Notes: generated by a model not told the origin, from the sequence alone. Positions 10,986 through 25,587 are shown, counted from the first letter of the stretch. The stretch is DNA of 64,000 nucleotides from Typhlomys cinereus (GCA_023101885.1 JALPQD010000225.1:3348001-3412000); one strand, 5' to 3'. Numbers and translations: made by a program.

Positions 10986-11266
10986 TTTCAAAACTTAACA
11001 TACTTAAAAATAACCTCCCATTATCCTTAAGGGATAGCAGACAGAAATGGTTCAAATGTCCTGGATAATCTAGGACCTTCCACTAATTACCACATATTTT
11101 CTCAGTAACTCCCAAGGCAATCTCAATGTTTTCTTGAAATTTATTCACATAATATCTGGCAACTTTTTTGAACACACATTAAATGGATATAAATTGAAGG
11201 GCAAGATTTTATGTTTGTCTGTTTGTTTTTTTTTAAAGAAAGTTCTTATATGTAATCCCAACGTTA

Positions 11267-11834
11267 TTGTGTGTGTGTGTGTGCGTGCAAGCACATGCAT
11301 CAGAGACCACTGTGTATCCCTGTGAAGAACCAAGTGTGACTTTGGGAATCATCCTGGATTGCTTCTGTCTCCTTCTTGCTTTGCTCTGGGATTTCCCAAG
11401 ATCTGCCCACAAGGGCAGGCAGGAAGAGGAAGTGCCGGCCATCACCATTTCTGCCTGGCGTTTTTTTTTTTTTTTTTTAATTATTATTTATTCAATTGTG
11501 CGTATGTGTGTATGTATGTGCGCGCATGTGTGTATGTGTGTGTGTAGAACCACGGACGAATCGGGAACCACCATGGACGCTTCCACCTCCTTCTGCCCCG
11601 GGATTCACAGGCTCCGCCCTACCAGGACCAGAAGCGCAGGCCGCCCCCGCTTCCGCCTGGCGTCTATACGTGGGATCTGAGATCCGAACTCAGGACCTTC
11701 TGCCTGCAAGGCAGAGGCTTAACCTCTGAGCCACCTCTCCAGCCCCTCTGCCTGGCGTTTTTTTATGTGGGACCTGAGATCTGAGTTCGGGACCTTTTGC
11801 CTGTGAGTCAGAATCTTATCTCTTCCCAGCCCTG
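11267..11834 (-). mobile_element. Older B2-superfamily SINE split by a younger SINE
   Basis: The host element spans 11267-11449 and resumes at 11765-11834 (tatgtgggacctgagatctg ... reversed head). The body breaks exactly at the TSD of the inserted copy. Confidence 0.92.
11468..11746 (-). mobile_element. Young B2-superfamily SINE, copy 2 (nested)
   Basis: Same subfamily as 2556-2860 (accacggacgaatcgggaac, tctatacgtgggatctgag). Perfect 18-bp TSD tctgcctggcgttttttt at 11450-11467 and 11747-11764. The insertion point is a T-rich tract inside the older SINE. Confidence 0.96.
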
Positions 11835-12224
11835 ATTTCAAATCTGTTAGCATCCTGCCTTCATCTCCTAGTACTAGGATTATAAGTGCACATCATCACC
11901 ACAAGTGGCAAGGGGCAAAAGTTTTGAAGAAGAGACAAAACTACTAATAGAACGTTTTAAAACATGAAATTAGATAGAGAGCTAATGATGAAGTAAAAAT
12001 AAGAAAGACAAGAACAAAGCACATTGATACCATACCTGTAACCCCAATGCTCAAAAGGCTAGATAGGAGAATCATAAACTGAATACCATCTCTCAAGAAA
12101 AAGGAAAGAGAAGGTAATATACCCTGTATCTGAGGGTCCTTGCTAGGCTCTCGGTGCAGTGTGACGACTTCACCTTAATTCTGAAAGCTCCATTCACTTT
12201 GCAGTATGTGATGATCTCAACTTT
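11835..12224. other. B1 remnants and unassigned DNA
   Basis: Minus-strand B1 remnant at 11835-11915 (ctgccttcatctcctagtac, aggattataagtgcacatca) and plus-strand B1 remnant at 12025-12110 (cctgtaaccccaatgctcaa). No gene seen. Confidence 0.5.
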
Positions 12225-13265
12225 TGTATCTTTGTCTGTCCCCAAATTTACATGTTGAAATTTTCCTCTCAAGGTGATGATACAGGAAGTGGATTCTCTT
12301 AGAGGTCACGAATGAGATAGCATGAATGGGATTGCTGCTCTTGTGTAAGGAAGAATCTTGAAGGAGTTCTCTTGTCCTTCGCAATATGTGAGCTTTTAAG
12401 TGAAACGAGTGTGTGAACCTGACACTAAAGTAAGTCCTGACTGTCCACCACAGGAACGAAATTTGTCATAAAGAGGCCAGATTTGCAGAAGAGGCAGCAA
12501 CTTGGAGAAGACAGAGACTCAACCCTAATGTTCCATTTTATGGGGCTCAGGGATATAAAGTGGTTTTTCTAGGAGAGGAAGGAGGATCAAAGGAGGAAGA
12601 CTTGTGCCAAATATGATCTTAATCGTTCATCATTCAAGCCTTTATCTCTCTCACACCGGGCCTTACTTTTGTAAGACTATTACTAGTATTTTTTAAACTA
12701 ACATTTTAGGTTAGCATACAAAATAATGGACCTCGTTAAGACATGTTCATATACATGTATAATCATAGACATGCGTTCTCCAGTTCTACTATTTCCTTAA
12801 AATTGACACTTTTTACTTTTGCGCATGTTAAACTTCACAGCAACTTCTGGGACCAGATTAAAGAGGGGTGTTATAAAGGTTATAGATGTTCTGGGCCCTT
12901 CACATTTGAAGAAGGATCTTAACCTTTTAGGTGGGGCTTTCCTTTAGAGTTTAGAATTGCAGGCTCAAGGGAAGGGACACGTCAATTTTATAGTGAGGAT
13001 TAGAGAGGGGAAGGGCACAGGAAGGGAGTGCCCGAAGGAGCACCCTGGCAGGAAGCACACGGAAAGCCCTCACCTACCCCGAGGCTGACCCTCTCACCTA
13101 CTCCTGAAGCTGAAACTCATCTACCCCTGAGGTTGAAGCCCTCCCCTAACTCCTAGGTAGTGTGCTTGTATTTCCAGCCTTCGGAGCTATGAGAAACAGA
13201 TCTCCATTGTTTATAAATCTCTCCATCCCTTGTAATTTGCTGTAACAGCCGGAACAGATGAAGAT
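12225..13265 (+). mobile_element. Probable MLT1/MaLR-type LTR pieces, old and interrupted
   Basis: 12225-12475 has caaatttacatgttgaaatt, gggattgctgctcttgtgta and agtaagtcctgactgtccac. 13170-13255 has ccagccttcggagctatgag and ttgtttataaatctct, like the 3' part of MaLR LTRs. The stretch between them is not assigned. Confidence 0.45.
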
Positions 13266-13333
13266 GGGCAGTCTGTTATGCCAGTCACAAGTAGGCTTTC
13301 AGGCTTACAGTGAACATAATAAAAGTTTGCTTC

Positions 13334-14315
13334 AAGGATTATAAAAGGAGGGAAGGGGAAGGAGGACCTCATAAGAAAGGAGATAGAGGATTGCGCTTCA
13401 GTAGAGAAAATAGGCCATGGTCAAGTATTACATGTAAGTAGCGAAACATCTGGTGCAGCTCATTCTCTCTTCCCTTCCTGGTTTCTTGGGACTGAACAGG
13501 TGATCTCACCAGTCAGGGAGGATATAGGGACTGGCAGATAGATGGTAACCAGCAAATGGGACACTGACACCCTCTCCCCCACACATTGTTGTGTCCTACT
13601 CCTGTTCTTCCACCTACCTTTGAGTCTCCTCTTATGTTAAGATCTTTATTTAAACACTAAGGGCAGTGCAGGAAAAGCAAAACTGAAAACAACAACAAAC
13701 CGTAATTCAGAACACCAAAGACCCTACATTATTCACCTGGAACCAGACCAGCCAAATCTCTCCCCATCCTAAAGCTCAGGGACCCTTGTGGAAGAGGGGG
13801 CAAGATTGTAAGAGCGTAAAGATGGGGAGCACCAACAATACACAAGATGCTCCACACAAGTTAGAGCTACAGCAGCCAGAATTGGACTTTGCAGGCAAAG
13901 TCTGCACAATGGCTGACATGTCACCTACTCATCTACCCCCGAAAGTCCAGCATGGATCACAAGGGAGAAACCTCCAGGCAGTAGGATTCTTAGAAGTGAG
14001 GGATTAAACAGTCATAATAGAGTTCCCATACTAATAGGGAGCCTAAAAAGGGGCTCTGGGCTATGCCACTGAGTCCTGAACCCTCACTAGGGTTGAGGAC
14101 TCAGAGGGAAGTTTGGTGTTCATACAAAAGGATGCTCCAGGGGATGGGAGGGAGGAAGGGGAGGCACTGGAATAGAGGGAGAAAAGGGGTAAAAGAAAGG
14201 GAGGAAAGAGAAAGAGTGCAATGGGGGATGATGAGGGAGGGCAGAAGGAGATGACTGGGTACCTACTGAGCTTGTATGATGAGGAAAAAAATAAAATGTG
14301 GGAGAAAAATAAATC
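13334..14315 (+). mobile_element. 5'-truncated L1, 982 bp, with TSD
   Basis: Aligns in order with the 3' UTR of the full-length L1 at 52.2-53.2 kb: aaggattat start, ggtgatctcaccag, ctccccatcctaaagctcag, gatgctccagggga, purine-rich tract, A-rich end. A perfect 16-bp TSD, aataaaagtttgcttc, lies at 13318-13333 and 14316-14331. Diverged from the 47-53 kb element, so it belongs to an older subfamily. Confidence 0.93.
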
Positions 14316-14331
14316 AATAAAAGTTTGCTTC

Positions 14332-15560
14332 TTGCTAGCTTAAGCAGTAGTTTCTGGCTGGTCGTTTTCTCTTCCTCACAGCAGGACCCTTGATGCTGCC
14401 TGAAGCTTTCTAGTCTGTACTCCCCTCTCCATGGCCTGACTGCATAGCATGTGAGAACTGGTGAGAAATTCACTAATGTCGTCTCAGCTAATGACACAGC
14501 AAATTGGTAAACCATCTTGTGGGCCCAAGTACAAAGAGAAAATTCATTTTTGCTGAACACTTACACATTCATATATAAATCTACAAACTGTGTGGCATTC
14601 CAAGCAAAAATATCAAATGTTTCAAACCAAGCTACAAGGATCTTTAAGGTGCCAGTTAAGTGACTGTCATAATCTGGCAAGAGCACAGACATTCCTGACA
14701 AGAATTTACTTTCTTAGCTGTCCTCAAAATACCTAAAGCCTTATACCTATCACACCAATGTACCAAAGATAGCCTCAGAGTAAACCTGTGTCTTCCAGAG
14801 ATAGGCGAGGCAACTTCTTAGGAAAGGACCCAGAGTCACAGTGGCCCTTCCCTTCCTTTCTGATGAAATAGTCACTCATATTTTAAGTCCAATGAAACTG
14901 CCTGTGTAGGAGGCTTTGCTTCCATAGCCTGATGGTTAACTTGGGCATGTCTACACAGAGAACAGTGGGAAGACATTACCAGTGTTCACCAAATCACTTT
15001 GTAATGATCTTGAAAGTATCTCGCCTCAATTAATCATTTCTAACTAGTCATGTAGTGTGGGTGGACAGTTTTTTTAAAGTGTTAATTACATACCCTAAAG
15101 CAAAACCTCTATGTAACTAATTTAAAGTCCTTTTGCCTTAAAGAAGCATTAAGTATCAAATCACCTTCCTTTTCATCTGAGCAAGAAAAGCAAGAAAGTA
15201 CATAATTCTTACAAAAACACTTTAAGATATACTTTATGTCCTAGAATGGCCATTTAAAAGCATTAAAAGAGAAAGGGGCAAATAAGAAAAGATGAGGGAC
15301 AAGGTAGGAAGAGAGAGCAGGAATAGAAACAGGGATAAAGAAGACGATAGTTACAAAAAGGACAGGGAAGCAGGAATATCACAAGACAGGGGTCAAAAAA
15401 AAAAAAAGAGACAACAGAACAAAACGAAGGGAGAGGATGTGCAAGAGAACATGGAATTAAAGAAAGAGTAGCAGTTTTTTTTTTTTTTCTTGAGAGGAAT
15501 GGAGGTACATTGTGACCAAGTGAAGATTAGAAGTTATTGACTATGGAATAGAATGTGAAG
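14332..15560. other. Intergenic DNA without recognised features
   Basis: Nothing I can name in 14332-15280. From about 15280 to 15490 the sequence is purine/A-rich (gagaaaggggcaaataagaa) with a T-run at 15475-15489. No gene or RNA signature. Confidence 0.4.
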
Positions 15561-15564
15561 GAAA

Positions 15565-16080
15565 GATTTTTTTAAATTATGATTTAATTAATTGATACTT
15601 TTATACATAAATACAATGAATTTATGTGTTCTCACCCCTTATTACCCAATCTTATCCTTCTTCTTGTGCCATTTCATACTCTCTTCTTCCAGCCAGTCTC
15701 CCTCCTACTTTCATGTCTTTTTTGCATGTGTGGTCCACTGGGTTTCATTGGCAATGCTTGTACAGACAGGTGCATGAGTACTTGCTGGGGCATGGATGAC
15801 CCATCAGTGGGTGAACTGTTGAGAAAGAAGCTCCTCTTCTCTTGTCTGGCACGAACCTAAAATAGTCTCTCAGGGAGATAAAGCATTTCTTAAAATCTCC
15901 CGTCATTCATGTTGACAAGTCAGCTATTATACAGAACTTATAGAAGTACATTATCATCTCTGCAGTGAGTTCTTGTTTGAAGTAGCTCTGTCCTGAACAG
16001 AAGATACTCTATGGCAGCACCCCTCTCAATTCTCAGGCTCTTACATTTTTACAAGGTTCCCTACACCTTGGGGTAGAGGA
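15565..16080 (-). mobile_element. Old L1 3' UTR fragment, antisense
   Basis: Begins with a T/A-rich reversed tail and ttatacataaatacaatgaa, then pyrimidine-rich text (ccagccagtctccctcctac) and gtccactgggtttcattggc. It has the same layout as the L1 fragment at 44.7-45.3 kb. Lx-like old rodent L1 by resemblance. Confidence 0.6.
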
Positions 16081-16369
16081 TACTTTTGATGTCTTGTTTA
16101 GAGCTTATACTCTGCATGGTCACTTTTACTCTGCACTTTGACCAGTCGTGAGTCTCTGCAGAAGGATGCTTCTTGGATGGATGCTTCTTGGATGAGTGCT
16201 GGCAGCTTCTCTAATGTGTGGGCATAATTATAAGTGTCAAGGTGGCATTTTACTGCCAACTGCTTACAGCTAAAATTTAGTAGTTGTTCTCATCTAGGGC
16301 CTAGTCTTCTCTTTCACAGGTACTTAGCTTGGTTTACAATACCTGTTGTACTTGGAACTATGGGATTTG

Positions 16370-16835
16370 GAATTTGTTCTGCTAGTTTTTGATCCTGTTA
16401 TAGACTAATATCTCCTGGATGTGGCCCCATTCCTCCTTTTTGGAATGGGAAGGTTCATTCTGTGCCACTGTATATAGAGGTATGTAATTTGTCTTTTGAT
16501 TTTATAGGCGGCTTTGGACTTTTGGAACGCATTGGGACTACTGATGACTGTACTAAGACTTTTACAGTTGGACTGAGTATGGTTTGCACTAAGAAGATAT
16601 TTATGGTATGTTATGTAATGTAATGTTAATCTGTAGTTATGTGATGAAATGTTATAATCTATATTATGATATTATGGGACACTAAAGACTAAGCATTTCT
16701 CAAGAGACTTTGTCACTTATCTTGGAAAAAATAATGCATGTACACTTGTATGTGGATATCTTACTGTTTTTATGTGGAGATTAAGAGAGGCCTAAGGAAA
16801 TGTGATCTGGTGTCAAGTTGACAAGGGGTAGACTT
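16370..16835 (+). mobile_element. MaLR/ERVL internal-region fragment
   Basis: Collinear with 41886-42080: tcctttttggaatgggaagg, ttgattttataggcgg, agttggactgagtatggttt. In MaLR elements this zone precedes the 3' LTR. A purine-rich tract (aaggggtagac, about 16824-16834) follows, as expected before an LTR start. Confidence 0.65.
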
Positions 16836-17220
16836 GTGATAGTTAATTTTGGTTGTCAACTTGACCACACCTGGCATTAACTAAGATCAGCTATCAGATT
16901 ACCTGAAGAGATTATCCAGATCAATACATTTAACAATATGAAGACCATCCCTAGATCTGATTAGAACCTCCTTAGATCTGATCAGAACCTCTCAGTAGCA
17001 GACCAGCTGAAAGGAACTATAGAACAGAAGATTTAGAAGAAGAGAGACTCTCTGGCAAGGGAAGTTTCCCTTCTCTCAGCACTCCTGTGGATATGATGTG
17101 GTCAATTCCCTTGGCTCCTAATGTCAGTCAAGTCTCCTGTCAAGCTGGATTTGGAACTCTAACTGTTGTTGTGCGTTTATTGGTAACATGCATAGCAACT
17201 GCAGCAGGTAACTATTTTTT
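16836..17220 (+). mobile_element. ERVL-type LTR (MLT2-like) 5' portion
   Basis: Starts tgtgatagttaattttggtt and continues gtcaacttgacca, the recognisable beginning of MLT2-type ERVL LTRs, right after the internal fragment. The 3' end is not clear. Confidence 0.6.
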
Positions 17221-17814
17221 ATCCTGTGGTACATTATATCTGTGAAGGGAGCAAGGAACAGAAGCTCATCCATGAAGAGAACTTTTGGCTTTGCCTTGGA
17301 CTTTCATTGGAGACTCCAACATAGCTGTTTGGTTCCTTAGTCATTTTTGCTGGATATTATGTGCTTCCAATTTGATAATGTTACTTTTACTTCCTCTCTA
17401 AATTGATCTACTCAATTTATCTGCACTAGATTTTTGCTAAATGTCCAATTAAAATGATGCTATATTGTCTATACACTGCTTCTATCTATATGCTATTTGT
17501 TCTTTGACTTTTGCATGGTACGTATTTAATAAACTCACTCATTCAAAAATGATAGTACAACTATTGCAGATCATATTCTGCATGGAACAGAAGATTATGT
17601 CTGGCCTCTAATTCCTAGTCCACCATTTTATAAACAGCCTCCACTACATATTCCTACTACCACAAATTGCTCCTATGGAATTGCTCTGCCATGCATTCCC
17701 TGCCAAGATGGAATGAATCATGTGAAACCATTTACCAACATAAATGTTAACTTCCTGAAGTTGTTTCTGTCAGATATTGTAGTCACTGTGACACAAAAGT
17801 AACTATACAGAGGA
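17221..17814. other. Unassigned AT-rich DNA
   Basis: No gene, RNA or recognised repeat. Possibly decayed ERV internal sequence continuing from the left, but no motif supports that. Confidence 0.35.
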
Positions 17815-18030
17815 TTTGGGTATGTACAGGGCAGTTGGCAGAGTACTTGTGTAGCATGAGTCACTGGACTCAATCCCTATCACTGCATAAACAGAGTACT
17901 GTGTTGCCAGACTATAATCTCAGCACTTTGGAGGTAGAGGCAGGAGGACAAGAAGTTCAAAGTCATTCTCAGCTATTGTCAAATTTGAGACTGGTCTGGG
18001 GTACAGGGGACTTTGTCTCAAAAAACAAAA
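17815..18030 (+). mobile_element. B4-like SINE (ID head plus B1 body)
   Basis: ID-like head (gcagttggcagagtacttgt ... actcaatccctatcactg), then a B1 body (ctataatctcagcactttgg, ggtagaggcaggaggacaag) and an A-rich tail (tctcaaaaaacaaaaataa). The order ID then B1 defines B4. Confidence 0.85.
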
Positions 18031-18924
18031 ATAATTAACATTAATAATTAATTATGAAGTAATTTCTGTCATCTGGAACACATAGACAAAAGTCAGTGAC
18101 TGAGTTCTCAGGAGTGGAGGTACCTTCTCACAAGGGTACATTATGGATGATACAGGACTTGACTGATCTCCTGGAAAATGAATAGTTTTGATAAAGAAAT
18201 TGAAGAGGGATCTGATCTCTCCCTGGCAAAGAACCAGAGCATAGATTAGAGAGACATGAGAAGATTGACTGACTTGTGACCACTGGAAAAGAAGGAAAAT
18301 GAAGGGTGTCAAGGCTGCAGAGTATTTGTACCTGACCGAGGCTCAATCAACATGCTAAGACACATATGTGGGAGAACACAAAGTAGGCAGGCTGGTGCTG
18401 TCAAATATACATGAGAAAATGTCATTTATAAATGGATAGTTTGGGACTCTTAATTCTTGTGATAATGGGCAGAGACCAGCAAGCATTTTCTTGTAAAGAA
18501 CAGATGGCAAATATGCTAGACTTTTCAGACTATATCAGCCACCGTTTTTCTGTGACTGCAACATCTCACTTAGTATAATTTCTCTCAGTTCCATCCATTT
18601 ACCAGAAAATGGCTGGTGGGGACAAGAAGGGAGCAGTCTCACAGCCTCACCTAGTTATGAATGCTGCAGGTCACAACAACAACTTTGGAGAAAGAATCCA
18701 CTGTAGCAATGGTGGTATGTAATGCCCTTCAGATTACCAATTACTCTCTGAGTGGATTCTAAGCCCCTCTTATTGTTAGGTAACACATGTGTGGCACTGT
18801 AAATTTGTCCAAGTAGCAGTGGAAGGAGAGAACATTGACACTAGACAGGAACAGATGTATTAATATTAATCATAAATACCAGATAATAAACTACACTCTT
18901 AGATAAGAAAAGCTCTCAGCACAT
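18031..18924. other. Intergenic DNA with a small L1 remnant
   Basis: About 18565-18612 (cacttagtataatttctctc, catttaccagaaaatgg) is a reversed L1 ORF2 3'-end remnant. The rest is unassigned. Confidence 0.45.
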
Positions 18925-19540
18925 ATTTAGGCAGTTTTAGAGTAGCCATGCTAGGAAGGTCTCTGAAGGTTTTCAAAGATCATCTCCAGGGCTGGGATTA
19001 CCCTGAATGAACACACCCTATTTTAATTTTCCACAGAGATAAGGCTGCCAACTTTCCCCAACCCCTTGTTCATGGAAGGATGTGGAGATTAGTTTTCCAT
19101 TGTAGAGAAGCCCTACCCTGAAGTCAGGCAGAAGATCTACTGGGATGGGCCCCAATATGGACAGCACAGTGAGATGTAGAGTACCAAAAGCTCCAATCAA
19201 GTTTGCAGAAACTGGAGTTAACCAGGGCTCCCCCCTGGGTCCTATGAATATACTTAACCCTGGTAGCCATCTTTGGTCTCCTTTCCCCTCATGGTACTCC
19301 ACATCTGGAGTCTGTGAGTTTCTATCTAACTTTTCTCTCACTCCTCATGGACTCCATACTGGAGTCCCATGAGTTCTCCAGGGCTCTCTTGCTCCTCACG
19401 GATTCATGTCCATTAGTACTGCTCTTTCTCTCCTCTAATAAACTCTGCCTTAATCCTGTATGTGTTTTGGTTTCAATCTTTGACTCCCGCATACAAGAAC
19501 CTGGACACATAAAAAACCAAGAGGGACTCCACAACAATAT
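18925..19540 (+). mobile_element. LTR family 3 copy, long form
   Basis: Begins near gcagttttagagtagccatg and aaggtctctgaaggtttt. Carries ctccaatcaagtttgcagaa, ccatctttggtctcctttcc, two gactcca/gagttc modules and AATAAA at 19437-19442, then gttttggtttcaatctttga. Matches the 7808-8285 copy in order, with extra ctcatgg repeats. Confidence 0.75.
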
Positions 19541-19574
19541 CAGTGCTAGGATCTCATTCCTAGGATCTCATGTA

Positions 19575-19830
19575 GATGAGGCTGAGTAGCAGAGAGGGGA
19601 GCAGCCTTTAGGAGAGAGATAGCTAATTGGTAGAAGCATTAGTAAAGCAACTCCTGGACCATATTAAATCTACTAGCCATAATGATATATATTGTTTTTC
19701 TGTCCTCTGCATCTGACATAACATTTGCATGTGACCTGTGATTAAAGATATTATATATAAATTTAAAGTAATCAATTGCATTGCCTGACCTAGTGAGGTG
19801 AAGGTAATGGTGAGGAAAATACACATTATA
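19575..19830. repeat. Dispersed repeat paired with 61490-61735
   Basis: gaggctgagtagcagagagg, tctgtcctctgcatctgaca, atttgcatgtgacctgtgat and gtgaggtgaaggtaatggtg all have counterparts in the same order at 61490-61735. Family unassigned. Confidence 0.65.
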
Positions 19831-20202
19831 GTTGTAGCATTTATCTCTAGGTCAGCTTGCTTTTAGCAATACTGTACTGTTCTATGAGACAAGTTATCGG
19901 ACTCTTTAGGAATTAGGATTTCTAATCCAAATACATTAGTTCTTAATGTACAAAACAACATATAAATTGTTGTTATCTATATTACTGGAATTAACAAAGA
20001 GTAAATTCATAGAGACAGTTGAAAAATATTTGAACACAATCTAAAATATAAAGCTCAGTTCTTAGCAGGCATGTTTCTGAGGCTCAGTGCTTTTTTGCTA
20101 CAACATACCGTCCTTCACATCACAAACTTCTTACAACATACTTTTAAGTCCATTTAACTATCACAAACTTACTTTAACCTTCTAGGTAACAAATTTTACC
20201 TT

Positions 20203-20394
20203 CTCTTTGAAAGACACACTAAAGGATGCTCCAGGAATGGGGGGGGGGCACTGAGAGAAGGGGAGGGAGGAGGGAAAGGAAGGGGAAAGGGGGGGGAGGG
20301 AACAGGGGGGTCCAGGGAGGGGAGGAAGGAGGAAGGGAAATGGGCTACTTATCAACTTTGTATGAGTGGAAAAAATTTTAAAAAATAAAAAAAA
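20203..20394 (+). mobile_element. 5'-truncated L1 tail, 192 bp, with TSD
   Basis: L1 3' UTR end: gatgctccaggaatgg, G/A-rich tract, then aactttgtatgagtgg and A-rich tail. A 15-bp TSD, aacaaattttacctt, lies at 20188-20202 and 20395-20409. Confidence 0.9.
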
Positions 20395-20516
20395 AACAAA
20401 TTTTACCTTTTCATCTAAAAGTATTATCTCGTATCTACAACCTTCATGTTTCCTTCCCTATACTTGATGCTTCCCTTCTGTTTTATCATATTTGATACTG
20501 AAAAAACTTATCTTTT

Positions 20517-22880
<2,364 letters not shown>

Positions 22881-22884
22881 ATGT

Positions 22885-23020
22885 AAACTGCACTCCCTGA
22901 GTTCTTTTCCAGCTTTATGTCCCTCGTGGATTCCGTGCCTGAAGTCCATGAGTTCTCCAGGGAGCCCTGGCCCCTCCTGGCACTTCACTCTGGAGTCCAT
23001 GAGTTCCTTTAAAATACATG
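22885..23020 (+). mobile_element. LTR family 3 fragment
   Basis: gagttcttttccagctttat, gtgcctgaagtccatgagtt and ctccagggagccctgg recur almost unchanged at 24190-24300. Only the middle of the LTR is present. Confidence 0.7.
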
Positions 23021-23660
23021 ACCTTTAACACAGATACATTAGAAAACTTTTGATTTAGGACACTGAGCATGACATGACTAAGGCAAAGCAAGCTGAGCTG
23101 TTCTGTGCCTGCTCAGCATTTCAAGTTATCAGCAAAGCAGATATTGTAGAAGCCTGGGGACCTGGAAAAAAATGTTTTATGAGAAAATCAAATTATCTTT
23201 AGTTGCAACTTCTAAAAGCTCATAAGTAAAAAATCTATAATTATCATATGAAAAGCCAGCTGGATTACCTAGCAGCTGTCTCAAAGTATTTCCTCTTCAT
23301 TTAAAAATTTGGAGAAGTTTTAGGAGACAAAAGGATCAGACAGACTCCAGACCCCAAAAGCACTCTAGGGCAAACAAAATGAAAACTTTGAACCCGGAAA
23401 GAATCCTGCAAAAAATCTACCTGAGATCAGATGACACAGATAAGGAGACTCATGATTTAGCAATTTAACAAATAAACATGGTGAAGCAAATATGAGTATG
23501 GGGAGGAGAAAGGAGTAAGATATGAGCTATGTTGATTTCTGAGTGGTAAAGAAGCCAGAGAGGCCATCTTTGAAAATCCAAGCAGAGCTTCCAAGAAGAA
23601 TTTGGGGGATGTAAGGGCAGAAACAGGGAGGGACAATGTGCTGAGTGACTTAAGTGACTT
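23021..23660. other. Unassigned DNA
   Basis: No gene or recognised repeat. Purine-rich patches only. The left boundary of the LTR that follows is not clear and may lie within this stretch. Confidence 0.35.
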
Positions 23661-23679
23661 AAGAAGGCAGGCGCTGGGC

Positions 23680-24115
23680 TTAGAAAATAGCCTTGCATGT
23701 GACAGGCTTTACTCAGGTTCCCAGGCCTGTTTTGCCAGGAACAGACTAACATGATAAAAGTCCCTGAGCTGGGACCAACCAATCAGGGAAAGGGCCAGTT
23801 GAGCGAAGAACATACCAAAGAGACCACAACATACATTCTGAACGACATACATTTCACACATTCAGCACGCATAGGTGCATGGGACCTATGGGGTTTCTCC
23901 AGATATACATGACTATACCTGGGCCAGTCATCTCAGGGAGCGGGCACGCTGAGAGAAGAGCTCCCCTATAGGGCTATATAAGCTGCACGCTCCCTTTGTT
24001 CATGGTCGCTATTTTGTTTATCCTATGGTGGACTCCAGCATGCTGGATTGAATAAACACTCTTGTTTTTGCATACGTGTCTCAGGTGGTCTTTGGGGAGA
24101 AATCGGACCCTAACA
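23680..24115 (+). mobile_element. Solo ERV LTR with CCAAT, TATA and poly(A) signals
   Basis: CCAAT in gggaccaaccaatcaggg (about 23779-23783), TATATAAG at 23975-23982, AATAAA at 24051-24056 and an end of the form tcggaccctaaca. The TATA-to-signal distance of about 76 bp suits a short R region. No matching second LTR or internal region adjoins it, so it is probably solo. Class unassigned. Confidence 0.7.
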
Positions 24116-24119
24116 CTGC

Positions 24120-24425
24120 TTGCTTGCAGGTATAAATATACCTGACTTTGGCAGCCATCTTTGGACCCTGCCTTTCATGGCACTCCATGAGTTCTTTTCC
24201 ACCTCCATGTCCTCATGGATTCCATGCCTGAAGTCCATGAGTTCTCCAGGGAGCCCTGGCTCCTTGTGGCACTTCACCTTTGGAGTCCATGAGTTCCGTT
24301 CTTTCTCTCCTCTAATAAACTGTACCTTAATCCTCTACTCCATGTTCTGGTTTCAGTCTTCAACTCCAAAGAACTCCACAAGAACTCTGCAACAATGGGA
24401 CAGATCAATCCTGTAACAATTCTTA
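24120..24425 (+). mobile_element. LTR family 3, 3' half
   Basis: gtataaatatacctgacttt, gcagccatctttggaccctg, ctcatggattccatgcctga, AATAAA at 24314-24319 and ctggtttcagtcttcaactc. Its 5' half is missing; the solo LTR just upstream may have inserted into this element. Confidence 0.72.
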
Positions 24426-25149
24426 TAGTGGAGACTAAAAGGTCAAGAAATTAAAATTCTGAGATGACCTTCCATGTCCAGCTGTTAAATCTGTTCCACA
24501 TGAGGACCCAGTGGATCGTTCAGCATTCCGGGAGGACTTTCAATATAAAAAAAACTCTTCAAAGGAGGCTGCCGGTGACAGGAAAACTCAGTGCACTTTA
24601 CAGTGACCACAGACCAATAGATCAGGAGGGAAAATGGGGGATCCACCAGGATCTGGTTGGCTGCACCAGTTTCCCATAGAAATCCCAGAAAATGCAGAGA
24701 AGGGAATGGAGAAGATTTGCCAAGAAGGAGACAGATGAGAGAGAGAGAGAGAGAGAGAGAGGACATTATGATCTAATCTGGTTTCAAGTTTGAGGGGGGC
24801 AAGCATATTGGTGGTTTGTACTGGGGTCTGGGAAGGAGTGCCCCAGCCAGGTTTTTGGCACCATTATGTAAGATGAACAGCCCAAACCTACCATCCCATG
24901 GATAAGGAATGGAAAAAATTTTATCGATTACATGATTACCTGGACTAATTCTCAGAATGAAGAAGAAATTGTGCTTAAAGGGAGAGTGGAGTTTTATCCC
25001 TGGGCTTGTGGGCAGGGCAGAGGACAATGGGAAGTGAGGTTTCCCTTTCCCATCAGTTCCGGTCCACTTGCAGGCTTTGCAAGTGTCAGCTGGCCACTGG
25101 GGAGGTGGCGTGGGTAGTGACCAGCAAGCAGTGCTTTTGCTCTAAATGT
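24426..25149. other. Unassigned DNA with (AG)n
   Basis: An (AG)n run lies at 24737-24761. Some text (ggatctggttggctgcacca) may be ERV internal or LTR sequence, but I cannot place it. Confidence 0.35.
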
Positions 25150-25587
25150 GGGGGTCGAAGGGAAGTGAATCTATCAGGACCCTGCTTCTCTCTCCCCGTG
25201 CTGGTGCTGGCAGCCTCCTTGCTCCTTGTTCCACATTCCTTATTGCGCCTGTGCTGTTCTTTGCTCTTGCGGGGGGCAATTTTTCACTGATGTCAGATGC
25301 CAGCTTCTTCTGCTTTTCAGTGCAACCGAAGTTCAGGGACTGTGCAGGAATCCTCCGGCTTTAGCATAGAGTAGCACTGCTGTGACGCTTTTGAATTATC
25401 CAGGTTTCAGCATCAGTTCTTCAACTGACCAACTATAGGTAGCTATTGTTAGATTACTTAGATTCTATCTTGTAAGTCAATCTAATAAATTCTATCTATC
25501 TATATCTACTTCTCTCTCTCTCTCTCTCTCTCTCTATCCATCCATCCTTTCATCCGGTCCTCTAGAGAACCCTGACTAACACAATGT
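25150..25587 (+). mobile_element. ERVL (MLT2-type) LTR, 3' portion
   Basis: The end motif cctctagagaaccctgact plus aacaca is the characteristic 3' terminus of MLT2-type ERVL LTRs. It is preceded by AATAAA-containing aatctaataaattctatc and a (TC)n run at 25511-25536. The 5' boundary is uncertain. Confidence 0.7.
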
